This document shows positions 1 to 12,600 of a stretch of 64,000 nt of DNA, piece after piece. The stretch lies in NCBI RefSeq assembly GCF_902167145.1, contig NC_050104.1, positions 111,921,849-111,985,848 on the forward strand. The letters run 5' to 3'. The notes beneath the pieces are model-generated. The model was not told the DNA's origin, searched no databases, and saw only the letters and a program-made list of their open reading frames with translations. Numbering within the stretch: position 1 is the stretch's first letter; each line of letters opens with the position of its first letter. This stretch comes from Zea mays (Eukaryota; Streptophyta; Magnoliopsida; Poales; Poaceae). Both the position numbers and the translations under genes were made by a program.

Positions 1-645
1 CCAAATATCGTGAGACAAAGGGAACAGCATGTACGTAATGTCGCAATGGTTCGTCTGATATGATCTTTACGTACACATAGGAGTTGACATGTCTTGCTAG
101 AGGCCGCTGTCAATTATTGGGCCAAGTAAGAGTACTCGGGCTATGTCTATTTGTACGTGAACCTATAGGGTCACACACTTAAGGGGAAGGAAGCCTAATT
201 CGGATTAGATCCGAAATTAAGACTGGGCTTTAGGGTTAATGATGGGCCTCGGCGTCAGAAGCCCACCATAACGCCTATATAATGAGGGGCGGGGGCGCGG
301 TTAAGAGATAACCTAATTCGCCACCTGCGAACTAACAGCCGCCGCCCACCTCTTGCCCTCGCCAAGCCGCCGTCGCGAACCTAGCAGTTCGGTACGCGAC
401 GCTTCCTCCCTGTACGTGTGGATACCTCGGAGGTGCTGCATCTGGAGCACTTGGACGAACCGTGCGAGGACGTGAAGGACGCCGGCGACTGCACGGCACT
501 GCTCGACGCGTTCATCTACATCGAGACGTCTTCCGCTGCTCTGCGCGTCTAGTGGTAATTCCATGACCTATAACCGCAGTAGTTCTTGGTATTATGGGGT
601 TGAAAATTTTGTTTTGCGCTAGTGTAGCCTCCCCGTAATCCTACA
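1..645 (+). mobile_element. 3' part of an unidentified LTR, inserted in Opie-1
   Basis: This block interrupts Opie-1 just upstream of its pol. It ends in CCGTAATCCTACA at 645, after which Opie gag-pol coding sequence begins at about 649. AAAAC (646-650) is the likely right half of a 5-bp target duplication. A TATA-like box at 275-284 followed by a GC-rich leader fits a + strand LTR with its promoter about 370 bp before its end. The left end lies outside the window, so it could be a solo LTR or the 3' LTR of a longer nested element. I do not recognise the family. A short antisense open frame at 313-564 has no support as a gene. Confidence 0.6.
275..284 (+). promoter_or_regulatory. TATA-like box of the 1-645 LTR
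   Basis: CTATATAATG lies upstream of GAGGGGCGGGGGCGC, in the usual place for the U3/R boundary of a plant LTR. It supports + orientation of this LTR. Function is inferred from sequence only. Confidence 0.5.
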
Positions 646-648
646 AAA

Positions 649-3600
649 ACTTGCATTTGGGTTCCAAAGACCATTGTTACTAACCTTGTAGGACCCAACA
701 AGAGTTGGGTACCTAAGACCTAAGCCTAATTTGCCTTGCAGGTTTATGCATCCGGGGGATCAAGCTGGATTATCGACAGCGGATGCACGAACCACATGAC
801 GGGGGAGAAGAAGATGTTCACCTCCTACGTCAAGAACAAAGATTCCCAAGATTCAATCATATTCGGTGACGGGAATCAAGGCAAGGTTAAAGGCTTAGGC
901 AAGATTGCCATCTCAAATGAGCACTCTATCTCCAATGTATTTTTAGTAGAGTCGCTAGGTTATAATCTTTTGTCGGTTAGTCAATTATGTAATATGGGAT
1001 ATAATTGCTTATTCACAAATGTAGATGTGTCTGTCTTTAGAAGGAGTGATGGTTCATTAGCTTTTAAGGGTGTATTAGACGACAAACTCTACTTAGTTGA
1101 TTTTGCAAAAGAGGAGGCCGGTCTAGATGCATGCTTAATTGCTAAGACTAGCATGGGCTGGCTGTGGCATCGTCGTTTAGCACATGTGGGGATGAAGAAC
1201 CTTCACAAACTTCTAAAGGGAAAACATGTAATAGGTCTAACAAATGTAACCTTCGAAAAAGATAGACCTTATGCAGCTTGTCAAGAAGGTAAACAAGTGG
1301 GAAGTGCTCATTACATCAAGAACGTGATGACTACATCAAGACCCCTGGAGCTGCTGCATATGGACCTCTTCGGACCCGTCGCCTACCTCAGCATTGGGGG
1401 AAGTAAGTATGGTTTAGTAATTGTTGATGATTTTTCCCGCTTCACTTGAGTATTCTTTTTGCAGGATAAATCTGAAACCCAAGGGACCCTCAAGCGCTTC
1501 CTAAGGAGAGCTCAAAATGAGTTTGAGCTCAAGGTGAAGAAGATAAGGAGCGACAACGGGTCCGAATTCAAGAACCTTCAAGTGGAGGAGTACCTTGAGG
1601 AGGAAGGAATCAAGCACGAGTTCTCCGCTCCCTACACACCACAACAAAATGGTGTGGTAGAGAGGAAGAACAGGACGCTCATAGACATGGCGAGGACGAT
1701 GCTTGGAGAATTCAAGACGCCCGAGCGGTTTTGGTCGGAAGCTGTGAACACGGCTTGCCACGCCATAAACCGAGTCTATCTCCATCGCCTCCTCAAGAAG
1801 ACATCATACGAGCTTCTAACCGGTAACAAACCCAACGTTTCGTATTTTCGAGTTTTTGGGAGTAAATGCTACATTCTGGTGAAGAAAGGTAGAAATTCAA
1901 AATTTGCTCCCAAAGCTGTAGAAGGGTTTTTGTTAGGTTATGACTCAAATACAAAGGCGTATAGAGTCTTCAACAAATCATCGGGTTTGGTTGAAGTCTC
2001 TAGCGACGTTGTATTTGATGAGACTAATGGCTCTCCAAGAGAGCAAGTTGAGCTTGATGATGTAGATGAGGATGATGTTCCAACGGACGCGATTCGTACC
2101 ATGGCGATTGGAGACGTGCGACCGTAGGAACTCAAGGAGCAACATCAACCTTCTTCCTCAACAATGATGCACCCCCCCAACTCAAGATGATGAACAGGTT
2201 CCTCAAGAAGAGGCGTGTGATCAAGGGGAGCACAGGATGTCCAAGTTGAAGAGGAAGAAGCACCACATGCCCCTCCAACTCAAGTTCGAGCGATGATTCA
2301 AAGGAACCATCCCGTCGACCAGATTTTGGGTGACATTAGTGAAGGATTAACCACTCGCTCTAGATTAGCTAATTTCTGTGAGCATTACTCCTTTATCTCT
2401 TCTATTGAGCCTTTCAGGGTAGAAGAGGCCTTGCTAGATCCAGACTGGGTGTTGGCCATGCAGGAAGAGCTCAACAACTTCAAGCGTAATGAAGTTTGGA
2501 CACTGGTGCCGCGTCCCAAGCAAAATGTTGTGGGAACCAAGTGGGTGTTCTGCAACAAACAGGACGAGCACGGGGTGGTGACGAGGAACAAGGCTCGACT
2601 TGTGGCAAAAGGTTATGCCCAAGTCGCAAGTTTGGACTTCGAGGAGACTTTTGCTCCTGTGGCTAGGCTAGAGTCGATTCGTATTTTGTTAGCCTATGCC
2701 GCTCACCATTCTTTCAGGTTGTACCAAATGGATGTTAAGAGCGCTTTCCTCAACGGGCCAATCAAGGAGGAGGTGTACGTGGAGCAACCCCCTGGCTTTG
2801 AGGATGAATGGTACCCCGACCATGTGTGTAAGCTCTCTAAGGCGCTCTATGGACTTAAGCAAGCCCCAAGAGCATGGTATGAATGCCTTAGAGACTTTTT
2901 AATTGCTAATGCTTTCAAGGTTGGGAAAGCCGATCCAACCCTTTTCACTAAGACATGTGATGGTGACTTATTTGTGTGCCAAATTTATGTCGATGACATA
3001 ATATTTGGTTCTACTAACCAACAGTCTTGTGAAGAGTTTAGCAGGGTGATGACTCAAAAGTTTGAGATGTCGATGATGGGCGAGTTGAACTACTTCCTTG
3101 GGTTCCAAGTGAAGCAACTCAAGGACGGCACTTTCATCTCCCAAACGAAGTATACGCAAGACTTGCTCAAGCGGTTTGGGATAAAGGACGCCAAGCCCTC
3201 AAAGATTCCAATGGGAACTGACGGACACGTCGACCTCAACAAAGGAGGTAAGTCCGTTGATCAAAAAGCATACCGGTCCATGATAGGTTCCTTGCTTTAT
3301 TTATGTGCTAGTAGACCGGATATTATGCTTAGTGTATGCATGTGTGCTAGATTTCAATCCGATCCAAGGGAGTGTCACTTAGTGGCTGTGAAGCGAATTC
3401 TTAGATATTTAGTTGCTACGCCTTGCTTTGGGATTTGGTATCCAAAGGGGTCTACCTTTGACTTAATTGGATATTCAGACTCCGATTATGCTGGATGTAA
3501 GGTCAATAGGAAGAGTACATCAGGGACGTGCCAATTCCTAGGAAGGTCCCTGGTGTCGTGGAGTTCTAAGAAACAAACCTCCGTTACCCTATCCACCGCT

Positions 3601-3939
3601 GAGGCCGAGTACGTTGCCGTAGGACAGTGTTGCGCGCAACTACTTTGGATGAGGCAAACCCTCCGGGACTTTGGCTACAATCTGAGCAAAGTCCCACTCC
3701 TATGTGACAATGAGAGTGCTATCTGCATGGCGGACAATCCTGTTGAGCACAGCCGCACAAAGCACATTGACATCCGGCATCACTTTTTGAGAGACCACCA
3801 GCAAAAGGGAGATATCGAAGTGTTGTATATTAGCACCGAGAACCAGCTAGCCGATATCTTTACCAAGCCTTTAGATGAGAAGACCTTTTGCAGGCTGCGT
3901 AGTGAGCTAAATGTCTTAGATTCGCGGAACTTGGATTGA
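649..3939 (+). pseudogene. Opie-1 gag tail and pol (protease, integrase, RT, RNase H), broken
   Basis: The Ty1/copia polyprotein would process, reverse transcribe and integrate the element. A gag tail (WVPKT motifs) is followed by in-frame TAA codons at 721 and 727, then pol. Protease motif DSGC starts at about 775. Integrase shows HRRLAH, a CQEGK zinc half, DDFSRF and SDNGSEF, with ERKNRT. RT has YVDD at 2986-2997, and RNase H ends in [10 protein letters not shown]. Breaks: TGA at 1447-1449 in place of the expected Trp codon; TAG at 2125-2127; then two opposite single-base shifts between about 2165 and 2245, so that 2293-3939 is again in the original frame. The final open segment (2293-3939) covers RT and RNase H without a stop. 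Pol ends at NVLDSRNLD, the usual Sirevirus terminus. Confidence 0.85.
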
Positions 3940-4724
3940 TTTGTAGCATACATGTGTTTATGCCTTTTATCATGTTCCTTATGCATTTTGTTGTTTACTT
4001 ATGGTGCTCAAGTTGTACTCATGATCCCCGGACCTCACAAGTCCAATTGCAAGTGATGCACTTATTTAGGGGGAGGCATGCTACAACTTGACCCTTTGAG
4101 ACTAACCGTGTGCTTGAGTTTACTTGATTTAGTCTCAAAGGTAGATTGAAAGGGAAAGGTGAACTTGGACCATGCAAGACTTCCACTGCACTCCGATGAG
4201 AGGGTAATTCACTCCAAGTTCATCTTCGTACTCTTATTGCCTTTCTACTCTTAATTGAAGATTTTGGTGAGGCAATGGGGTTTAAGGGCCAAGATTGATC
4301 CCGTTTTGGTGCTTGATGCCAAAGGGGGAGAAAATAAGGCCAAAGCAAGAAATGGATCAGCTACCACTTGAGAATTTTGAAAATAGTAGAGTAGAGTTTT
4401 GTTTTGTCAAAATACTCTTATTGTCTCTTAGTGCTAAAAGTCTGTCTCTTATGGGGAGAATGCTTGATTATGGGAAAAAGGGGGAGTTTTTGAATCTTTG
4501 ATCAATTTCTCTTGGAATACCTCTCTTTATGTCTCTGCAAGTGAATTTGACTTAGAGATAGGAAATTGAGTTTGATTTACAAAAACAAACCAAGTGGTGG
4601 CAAAGAATGATCCAAATATGCCAAATTTGAATTGAAATCATTTCTTGTTCGAAATTGCATTGATATTGCACTTCTTTTAGTTGCTTTATGTTGTGTTGGC
4701 ATAAATCACCAAAAAGGGGGAGAT
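3940..4724 (+). other. Opie-1 post-pol region with repeated polypurine tracts
   Basis: No coding sequence is supported here. Several polypurine tracts occur: around 4067 (TTAGGGGGAGG), 4318 (CCAAAGGGGGAGAAAA), 4476 (AAAAAGGGGGAG) and 4711 (AAAAAGGGGGAGAT). Repeated polypurine tracts before the 3' LTR are a known hallmark of Sireviruses. The last one abuts the 3' LTR and is the likely primer for plus-strand synthesis. Confidence 0.7.
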
Positions 4725-5695
4725 TCAAAGGAAAATGTGCCCTTGGGGCTGGTGAAAAGGCTGCTCTCGGGTCTCAACGGCGGCGTACGGCTATAAATCA
4801 CCGGACTGTCCGGTGGTGCACCGGACAGTGTCCGGTGAGTCGGCTGCGGCGAAGTCGCCGCTCTCGGGAACCAAGTCAACAGCGTACGACTATAATTCAC
4901 CGGACTGTCCGGTGAGGCACCGGACTGTCCGGTGAGGCAACGGTCGGCCGAGCCAACGGTCGACCGCGCAATCCGCGCGTGACGCGTTGCCGGGCCAACG
5001 GTCTGAAGGGGGCACCGGACTGTCCGGTGCGCCAGTCGACAGAAGGCAAGAATTGCCTTCCTAGAATGCTCTCAACGGCTTCTAGCTGCCTTGGGGCTAT
5101 AAAAGGGACCCCTAGGCGCATGAAGGAGCACACCAAGCATCCCTTGAGCATTCCTAAGCACCAAGACCTCATTTCCACGCATTCGATTCTTTGTGATAGC
5201 AACTAGAGCTCCATTTGAGTAGAGAACTCTTTGAGTTGTGTTGAGAGCTCAAGTTGTGACTTGTGTGCGTATTGTTGCTCTGATTTTGTGTCTTGTGTGT
5301 GTCGCTCATACCATCCTTACTTCCGTGATTCTTTGTGTTAATCAAATTGTAAGGGCGAGAGGCTCCAAGTTGTGGAGATTCCTCGCAAACGGGATATAGT
5401 GAATCAAAGCAAAACATCGTGGTATTCAAGTGGGTCTTTGGACCGCTTGAGAGGGGTTGAGTGCAACCCTCGTCCGTTGGGACGCCACAACATGGAGTAG
5501 GCAAGTGTTGGACTTGGCCGAACCACGGGATAAACCACTGTGCCTATCTGTGTTGATCTTCTTGTGGTTATTGTGTTTTGCAAGAACTCCTCTCTAGCCA
5601 CTTGGCTTTATTGTGCTAACTCCTAATCAAGTTTTGTGGCATTAAGTTTCAAGTTTTTACAGGATCACCTATTCACCCCCCTCTAGGTGCTCTCA
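4725..5695 (+). repeat. Opie-1 3' LTR
   Basis: It starts just after the polypurine tract with TCAAAG, a degenerate form of the TGAAAG seen in the other Sirevirus LTRs here, and ends at CTCTCA, a degenerate CTTTCA. It contains clustered CACCGGACTGTCCGGTG palindromes (about 4800-5035), typical of maize Sirevirus LTRs. A TATA-like GGGGCTATAAAAGGGACC lies near 5092-5109. The CACCCCCCTCTAGG segment near the end matches the 3' ends of the other copia LTRs in the window. No primer binding site follows, so this is a 3' LTR. Length is about 971 bp. Confidence 0.75.
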
Positions 5696-7832
5696 GTTTT
5701 ACTCAAGCTTCGTAATAAGAAAGAGCTTCGACAAAGTTAAAAAATTTCAACTTCATTCGAAAAACAAGAAATTCAATTATCAGATGGACAGAGTACATTC
5801 AACAGCTAGGGTTACTCACGACGGAGAGGAAGCCGAAGGTGTCGAAACTGCTCCAATCTCTAAAGTGATGAAGCGTTCAGGGCTGGTAGTATCGGAGGAT
5901 GCACCTGCCGCTGAAGCTGAGCAGGCTGATGCTGAGGAAGTTGAGTTAGAAGATGATTACAGCGTAGTGCCAACTAAACCCAGCCACCTGGAGTTTGGGA
6001 AATCCACCATTTCCGAAGGTGACATGCCGAAGCTGATGAATTTGGGCTATTTCAGTGAAGCGAAGAAGGAGCTGGTTCGTTTCGGCGGGGAGGAGATTAC
6101 TCCGAAGCTAGGAAAGGATGAAGTAGTGGTCTTCAAAAGCTTCTTTAAAGCTGGTTTAAGATTTCCTTTAAACAAGATGATTGCTGATGTTTTGAAGAAG
6201 TTTGGGATCTATCTTCATCAACTAACTCCTAACGCTATCGTTAGGCTTAGCGTTTATATCTGGGCTCTCCGAAGCCAAGGGGTGGAACCATTTGCCGAAG
6301 GCTTTTGCCGAGTGCACGAGCTTCATTATCAGACCAAGGCTAGAGGAGATGGGCTGCATGAAATCTTTGGCTGCTACAATTTTGCCTATCGCAAGAGTAC
6401 AAAATTTCTAGTGATCAGCTGTCGTAGCAAGTGGCCAGCTGGCTGGAAGTCTGAGTGGTTTTATGTCAAAGTTGACGAAGAAAAGGAGAAGTTGGTCCAG
6501 AATCTGCTAGAATTAATCTTCGGAGAGACCAGACCCCAGTGCAACATGACACCAGGGAGTCCAAGCCAAATTACTCTAGCTGAATTTAAAGTTATTGCGG
6601 AGCATATCAGCACTAGGGACTTAGTGCAAGAATTCTTGGATTTCATAGTGTTCCCAACTTTGAAAGAGTGGGACATGCCGAAGCTTAAGGGAGAAAAAAG
6701 AAGGGAACTTATTCGGTTGCCTTATCATTATAAATTCAAGAAACATTTCAAAGTGCCTTGCCAAGAGTGGCTGGACACGATTGAAGTAATGTGCAATGAA
6801 ATTCTCGGCAATTACTCTAAAAAAGAAGATCAACTAATGACTGCAGCCTTCGGCACCCGTCCGAAGCGAAGGTTGAACCAAGTAATGGGTGCTTTGGACT
6901 TTGAGTATCCTGACTATGAGCGGCTAGACAAGGATGCCGAAGGGCAGAAGAGAAAGAGAGTGGCTGGTGCTTTGAATAAAGAAGCTACTAAATCGATGAA
7001 AGACGATGAAGAACAATTGAAAAAGAAAAAGCTGAAGCCTGAGCCAAAAACAGATGCTTTGAAGAAGAGAAAAGCTACAACTCCGAAGCAGAAGGCAATT
7101 GATGATGAAGAAGAAACTGCTGCAACACCCTCTGCCACCGACGTGGAGGAAATCTTAAAGGTAATGACTGAATCTTTGCCTATCAAGCTAAGTCCACTGG
7201 GGCCACATCTGACGAAGCTTTTTCAGAAGGAAAAGGAGCCCGCAAAAACGAAGAAGGCAGCTAGGCCGGAAAAACAAAGAATCATTACAGTGACGAAAGT
7301 CATTGAAGGGACACCACCATAAGCTTTAGCTCCGAAGGCACCAGCTGTTGAGAGCACAAGAGCTACCGAAGCTGCACCTTCGGAAGCTACAGCTGCCGAA
7401 GCTGTCACAGCCGAAGATATTCACTTAGAAAGCATAATTGCTAATATTGATAAGATACTGCTAGACATGGCCGCAGAAGAAGCTGCTGCAGCCACCGAAG
7501 AGACTATGGCCCCAGAGCCCGAAAAGGAGAAAGAAATAGCCGAAGACACTTTGGAAGATGAAATTTTCAACTTTCAAAACTTAGTTGGTCAAGAGTTGAC
7601 GAAGGCTGAAAAAGAAGAGCTAAAAGAATATGCCATATCTTGCGGATATCAGCCGGGGGCACTTCTCTTTGGTGGCGTCAATGACGAAAAGTTGGGCTGT
7701 GTCCGGGATCATACCGGAGTGAAGGTTATTGGTACTCTATCAAAGAGTATTGGTTTCCTGAAGCTCGAGACAGACATTAGCCGCTACCGACGACAGCACA
7801 TCGTCGGTAGTTTATTCTATTCCAATTTCAAG

Positions 7833-7906
7833 GTAAACAACTTTTCTTTAACTTTTATTGTTTTTAACAACGAAGATGTTCTCTAACGAAGGTTGTTTGT
7901 ATGCAG
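7833..7906 (+). other. Putative intron 1 of the Tat-A antisense gene
   Basis: Donor AAG|GTAAAC and acceptor TATGCAG flank a 74-nt T-rich segment. Removal joins two open coding stretches in the same phase (Lys, then Ser-Met-Leu). It is a typical size for a short plant intron. Inferred from sequence. Confidence 0.65.
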
Positions 7907-8605
7907 AGTATGCTATTGAGTAAAGCTTTGAAAATGCAGCAAGATTTTGAAGATAAAAAACACGAAGTTATAATTGAGAATTTAGAAAGCAAAATAAAAG
8001 ACCAATCAGCTGATCTTGACAAGAAGGACTTTGAGTTTCAGACAATCGAAGGCTTATTGGCAGAAGCTGAAGCTAAAATAGCAGAATTAAATACGAAGCT
8101 TCTCTCCTAGTCAGAAAGCTTCGAACAAGAAAAGCAGAAGCTTAATGCAAAATTTGAGGCCGAGGTCCAGAAAAGTTCAGATTTGCAAAAATCATTGACA
8201 GGGCTTCAAAACAAATGTCTGGAGTTCAGTAATCGATGTGTACAACAGCTGAAGCAGGTCTTCAATTCGGTTGGAGCCAGCTGCGAAAAATTTAATCCTT
8301 CGACTGAAGACCTGTCGGGGGCCTTGGAACATATCGAGGGTGAAATTGATGACCTTGACAAAATTATAGCTGGACATGGTGACTTCTGTGCCCTGGTAGC
8401 TTCTCGGGGCACAGCTGTCGCCTTCCTGAAATCTGGTTGCGAACATGGAAAGGCTGTCAATAGACCCAATTTCAGTTTATCACCTGCAGATTTGGATAAT
8501 ATTCCCAACCTTGCCCGAAGCATAGCAAATATATTTATAAAACTGGTATGGACAAAGGGTGGACGAAGCATAGCTGGTGATGAAGCTCGGAGTCATCTTA
8601 AGCAG

Positions 8606-8679
8606 GTAACAAAATTATATCTTGTGCTTACCTCTTCCTTCAAACTTGAATCTTCCTTACAATACTTTAATATGTACAG
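8606..8679 (+). other. Putative intron 2 of the Tat-A antisense gene
   Basis: Donor CAG|GTAACA and acceptor TATGTACAG flank 74 nt. Splicing joins HLKQ to a short acidic tail ending at TAA 8707. The phase is 0. Inferred from sequence. Confidence 0.6.
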
Positions 8680-8709
8680 GATGACGAAGCCGACGAAGCT
8701 GAAGAGTAA

Positions 8710-9692
8710 GAAGACGAAGCCGAAGCTTAACGGACGACGAAGCCGAAGCTTAATGGATACTAATGAAGCTTGAATAGATAACTGTAGAAAAACTCTAAGA
8801 ACTCTTGTAATAACCTTTGTAAAGAATAATGTAACTAAATTTTACTCTGTGAACTTTGTCCATACCTTGTAATATATTCTTACCCTTCCATCGATGTATA
8901 AAGTGCTTCGGTGTGAACAAAATTAGCATTTTTGAGCCGAAGGCGAAAAACACCTTCCCTTCTTTTCGTACATAGTGAAGCATAAAAACTGCTTCTTTTT
9001 CTTTTTGTCGAAGCCTTGTCTTTAGAGCTGAAGCAACTGCCTGTGTTATGATGATGATGATCCTATGTATGTCTAAATGAATGTTTATGAATGCAAATGT
9101 ATGATGTAATGTGTCGTGCAAATGAATGTCCAAACACACGCATACGAAGCCACAACCATAGCCTTCATCCCCTTAGGAATAACCAAAGTCTCTTTGCCGT
9201 TTATTTTTCGGCTTCACCACTTATTTTTCGGTGTATCAGCGCTGACTTTTCGCTGTAAGTTCTGCATTCCCTTAGGAACGTCTTTTGAACTTCTTCGCCT
9301 TCTATTTTGGCGGTATCATGTTGACTTTTCGCGCTTCGCCTTATATTTCGGCGGAATCAGCGTTGACTTTTCGCTGTAAGCTCTGCATTCCCTTAGAATC
9401 GACTTTTGAGCAGAAAACTTACACTGCGCTCCCTTAGGAACGGCTTTTTGTAGCTTCGTCGTGCTCTGCATCCCCTTAGGGACGTCTTTCGAGCTTCTCC
9501 CTGTTTTTTCTTTTCTCTTTGCACTCGATGGTGCATGCTTAGCTTTTACATTTACATTTTTGGGGGATATTGCTCTTGTAGAGCTGAAATAAGAAAAAGA
9601 GAAATTACATGCTATGGCCCCATTAAAAACCTTTCTCCCCCTTTAGAAAGGAAAAGGGTGCCATAGGAAAAAAATAAAAAGATTACATCAAG
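8710..9692. other. Tat-A spacer between pol end and antisense gene, degenerate repeats
   Basis: No supported gene. At about 9170-9500 a phrase built around GACTTTTCGCTGTAAG and GCATTCCCTTAGGAACG recurs several times with drift, giving degenerate tandem repeats. Both converging genes end at the edges of this spacer. Tat-B has a much cleaner 77-bp array in the equivalent position. Confidence 0.55.
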
Positions 9693-12600
9693 CTATACAT
9701 AATATCGCCGAAGCTCATCCGCATTCCAAGATCTAGGAATGTCGTTGCCGTCCATATCCTTCAGTCTGTAAGAACCGGGTCTTGACGAAGATACTACCAG
9801 AAAAGGTCCTTCCCACTTCAACTGTAGCTTGCCTACTGTATCTGGGTTGGCAACTCTCCGAAGTACCAAGTGTCCTGGCTTGATGTTTTTTAACCGAACT
9901 TTTCTATCACGCCATTTTATTGTTTCGGCTTGATATTTATTGATGTTCTCCACAGCCTGAAGCCTGATCCCTTCTATAGCATCTTTTGCCATAGAATAAT
10001 CAGCTTCGTCCTCTGCCGAAGCCACTGTTCTTATTGATCATGCTTTAGCTTCTTCTGGGGTTATTGCTTCGTCACCAAACAGTAATTTGAATGGTGTAAA
10101 GCCTGTTGACCTTGATATTGTTGTGTTGTGGCTCCACACCACTTTGATCAATTCATCTAGCCACTTTCCTCTAGGCTGATTGAAGATTAACTTCATTATT
10201 CCCGTCATTATAATGCCATTAGCTCTTTCAACAAGTTCATTTGACTCCGGATGTCTGACCGATGCAAAATGAACCTTCGTGCCAATTTGTTCAAAAAACT
10301 CTTTAAAAGCTTCAGCATCGAACTGTGTTTCGTTGTCCACAGTAATAGCCTTCGGCACTCCGAAGCGACAAACAATATTTTGCTAGAAAAATTTCTGGAC
10401 AGTGACCAAAGTTATTGTGGCTAAAGGCTTCGCCTCAATTCACTTAGAAAAATATTCTACCGCCACTACAACATATTTTAGATTTCCTTGAGCTGGTGGA
10501 AGTGGGCCTAGCAAATCGAGGCCCCACCTTTGCAACGGCCAAGTGGGCTGTATTAACTAAGTAAGAGATGAAGGTTGTTTCTGATCTCTTGCACATTTTT
10601 GACAGCCTTCACATTTTTGAACTAACTCTGCTGCATCAGAAGCTGCCTTCGGCCAATAAAATCCTTGACGAAATTTTTTTCCTAGCAAGGGCCTAGATCC
10701 GATGTGAGATCCACACAGACCTGCGTGTATCTCCTTCATCAATTCGATACCTTCGATTCTTGATAAACATTTGAGGAGTGGTGAACAAACTCCATGTTTA
10801 TACAATTCCCCTTCTATTATGACATATGGTCTTGTTCTTGCCTCCATTCTTTTGTTATAAGCTTCGTCACTTGAAAGACAATTTCCTTGAAGGAAAGATA
10901 TTATTTCAGTTCTCCAATCTTCACTGTGCACTGGAGAAATAGTGAGCACTGCTCTTTCCATGAGCTCAACCGAAGGTGCTTTTATTGTTTCAAAAAAAAT
11001 ACTTCGGAGGGTAAAGGGAGCCCCTGAGCCGCTGATTTGGCTAGCAAATCTGCATGCTCATTTTCACCTCTTGGAATATTTTTAACGGAAAACCCTTCGA
11101 AGGAAGCTTCCAACCTTCGGACTGCATCTAGATATTTTTCTAGCTTCGGGTCTCATGCCCTGCTGCTCTTATCCACATGGCCAACAATAACTTGAGAATC
11201 AATCTTTAGGATGGCCCTTCTTATTCCCTATGCCCTTAGTTTTCGAAGCCCCAAAAGAAGTGCTTCGTACTCAGCAATATTATTTGTGCAACTGAAGTCC
11301 AGTTTGACTACAAAACATGTTTTGACTTTTGAAGGTGCTACTAGGACTGCAGCTGCTCCTGCACCGAAGGTTCCCCAAGAACCATCACAATACACCGTCC
11401 AAGCTTCGGTATCCTTGTTTGTCCCTTCTTCGTGAGCCCCTGGCGTCCAGTCAGCAATGAAGACTGCTAGCGCCTAAGATTGAATTGAAGATCTATGCAC
11501 GTAATCAATGGTAAATCCATTGAGCTCCGCAGCCCACTTTCCAACCCTTCCAGTAGCTTCTTTGTTCCTCATAATATCCTTCAGAGGCTGTGACGAGGGA
11601 ACAATTATATGGTAAGCTTGGAAATAATGCCGAAGCTTCCTGGAAGCCATTAATACAACATACAACACTTTCTCCAACTCTGTGTAATTTTTCTTTGATA
11701 AGCTTAACACTTCAGAGACAAAATATACTAGGACTTGCTTTTTATTTTGTCCTTCAAGCTTCTCTTGTACAAGTGCCACACTCACTGCAGAGTGCGAAGC
11801 TGCCACATACAATAGCAGAGGAGCCCCTGGCGCGGGTGGAGTTAACATTGTTAGATCTATCAGGTATTGCTTCAGCTCTTCGAAGGCTTTCTGCTGAGCT
11901 GATCCCCATTGAAAGACTTCAGCCGACTTCAACACTTCAAAGAATGGTAAATTTCTCTCTGCTGATCTAGATATGAATCGATTCAAAGATGCCAGTCTTC
12001 CTGTCAGCCTTTGAGCCCCCTTCTTTGTGCTTGGCAGCTCCATCCGAAGGATAGCTTCGATTTTATTTGTCTTAGCTTCGATCCCTTTTGTTGAAACTAG
12101 ACAACCAAGGAATTTTCCCTTCTTTACTCCGAAGACACATTTTTCTGGATTCAACTTCAGGCCAGCTTGCCTTAAATTAGCAAATGTTTCCTGCAAATCA
12201 GCAATGTGATTTTCCTGCTTCGTGCTTTTTACTATGATATCATCAACATATGTTAGCACATTTCTGCATATGTGAGAGTGAAGGACTTTTGCTGTCATTC
12301 TACTAAAGCTTCCTCCAGCATTCTTGAGCCCCTCAGGCATCCAAAGATAACAATATGTGCCACTAGGGGTTATGAAGCTGGTTTTTGGCTCATCTTCCTT
12401 CTTCATCCAGATTTGATGGTAGCCTGAATAACAATCTAGTAGACTCATGAGCTCTGACAAAGCTGCTGCATCTACTAGATAATCTATTCTTGGTAATGGG
12501 AACTCATCCTTTGGACAAGCTTTGTTGAGATCAGTAAAATCAATGCACATTCTCCATTTACCATTGGCCTTCTTCACCATAACAGTATTGGCTAACCATT

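Larger units (their letters stand above)
646..5695 (+). mobile_element. Opie-1: Opie-type Sirevirus (Ty1/copia), 3' portion
   Basis: The order gag tail, protease, integrase, reverse transcriptase, RNase H, repeated polypurine tracts, 3' LTR is that of a Sirevirus. The translated pol closely matches what I know of maize Opie. The 5' LTR and most of gag lie left of the window, beyond the element inserted at 1-645. After the LTR ends at 5695 the next bases are GTTTT, the probable target duplication, and then Tat-A sequence. Opie-1 is therefore nested in Tat-A. Stops and two frameshifts in pol make this copy non-autonomous. Confidence 0.8.
5784..8709 (+). pseudogene. Tat-A antisense gene (putative gypsy-type transposase-like protein), two introns, two stops
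   Basis: It lies opposite to Tat-A pol. From ATG 5784 one frame runs through an N-terminal domain resembling the Pfam 'putative gypsy-type transposase' family, with FKSFFKAGLRFP and LHQLTPN. A Lys/Glu-rich middle, an Ala/Glu-rich segment and a long coiled coil follow. Two GT-AG introns are visible: 7833-7906 and 8606-8679, each 74 nt and phase 0. After the second, a short acidic tail ends at TAA 8707-8709. In-frame stops TAA 7320-7322 and TAG 8108-8110 break this copy; the frame is otherwise kept. The 5' flank (5696-5783) looks like untranslated leader cut by Opie-1, so no promoter is seen. A homologue lies in Tat-B (34564-38293, minus). The function is unknown. Confidence 0.7.

Noticed and set aside
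313..564. Minus-strand open frame in the first LTR
   Set aside because: No motif, and it runs against the TATA-defined transcription of a GC-rich LTR leader.
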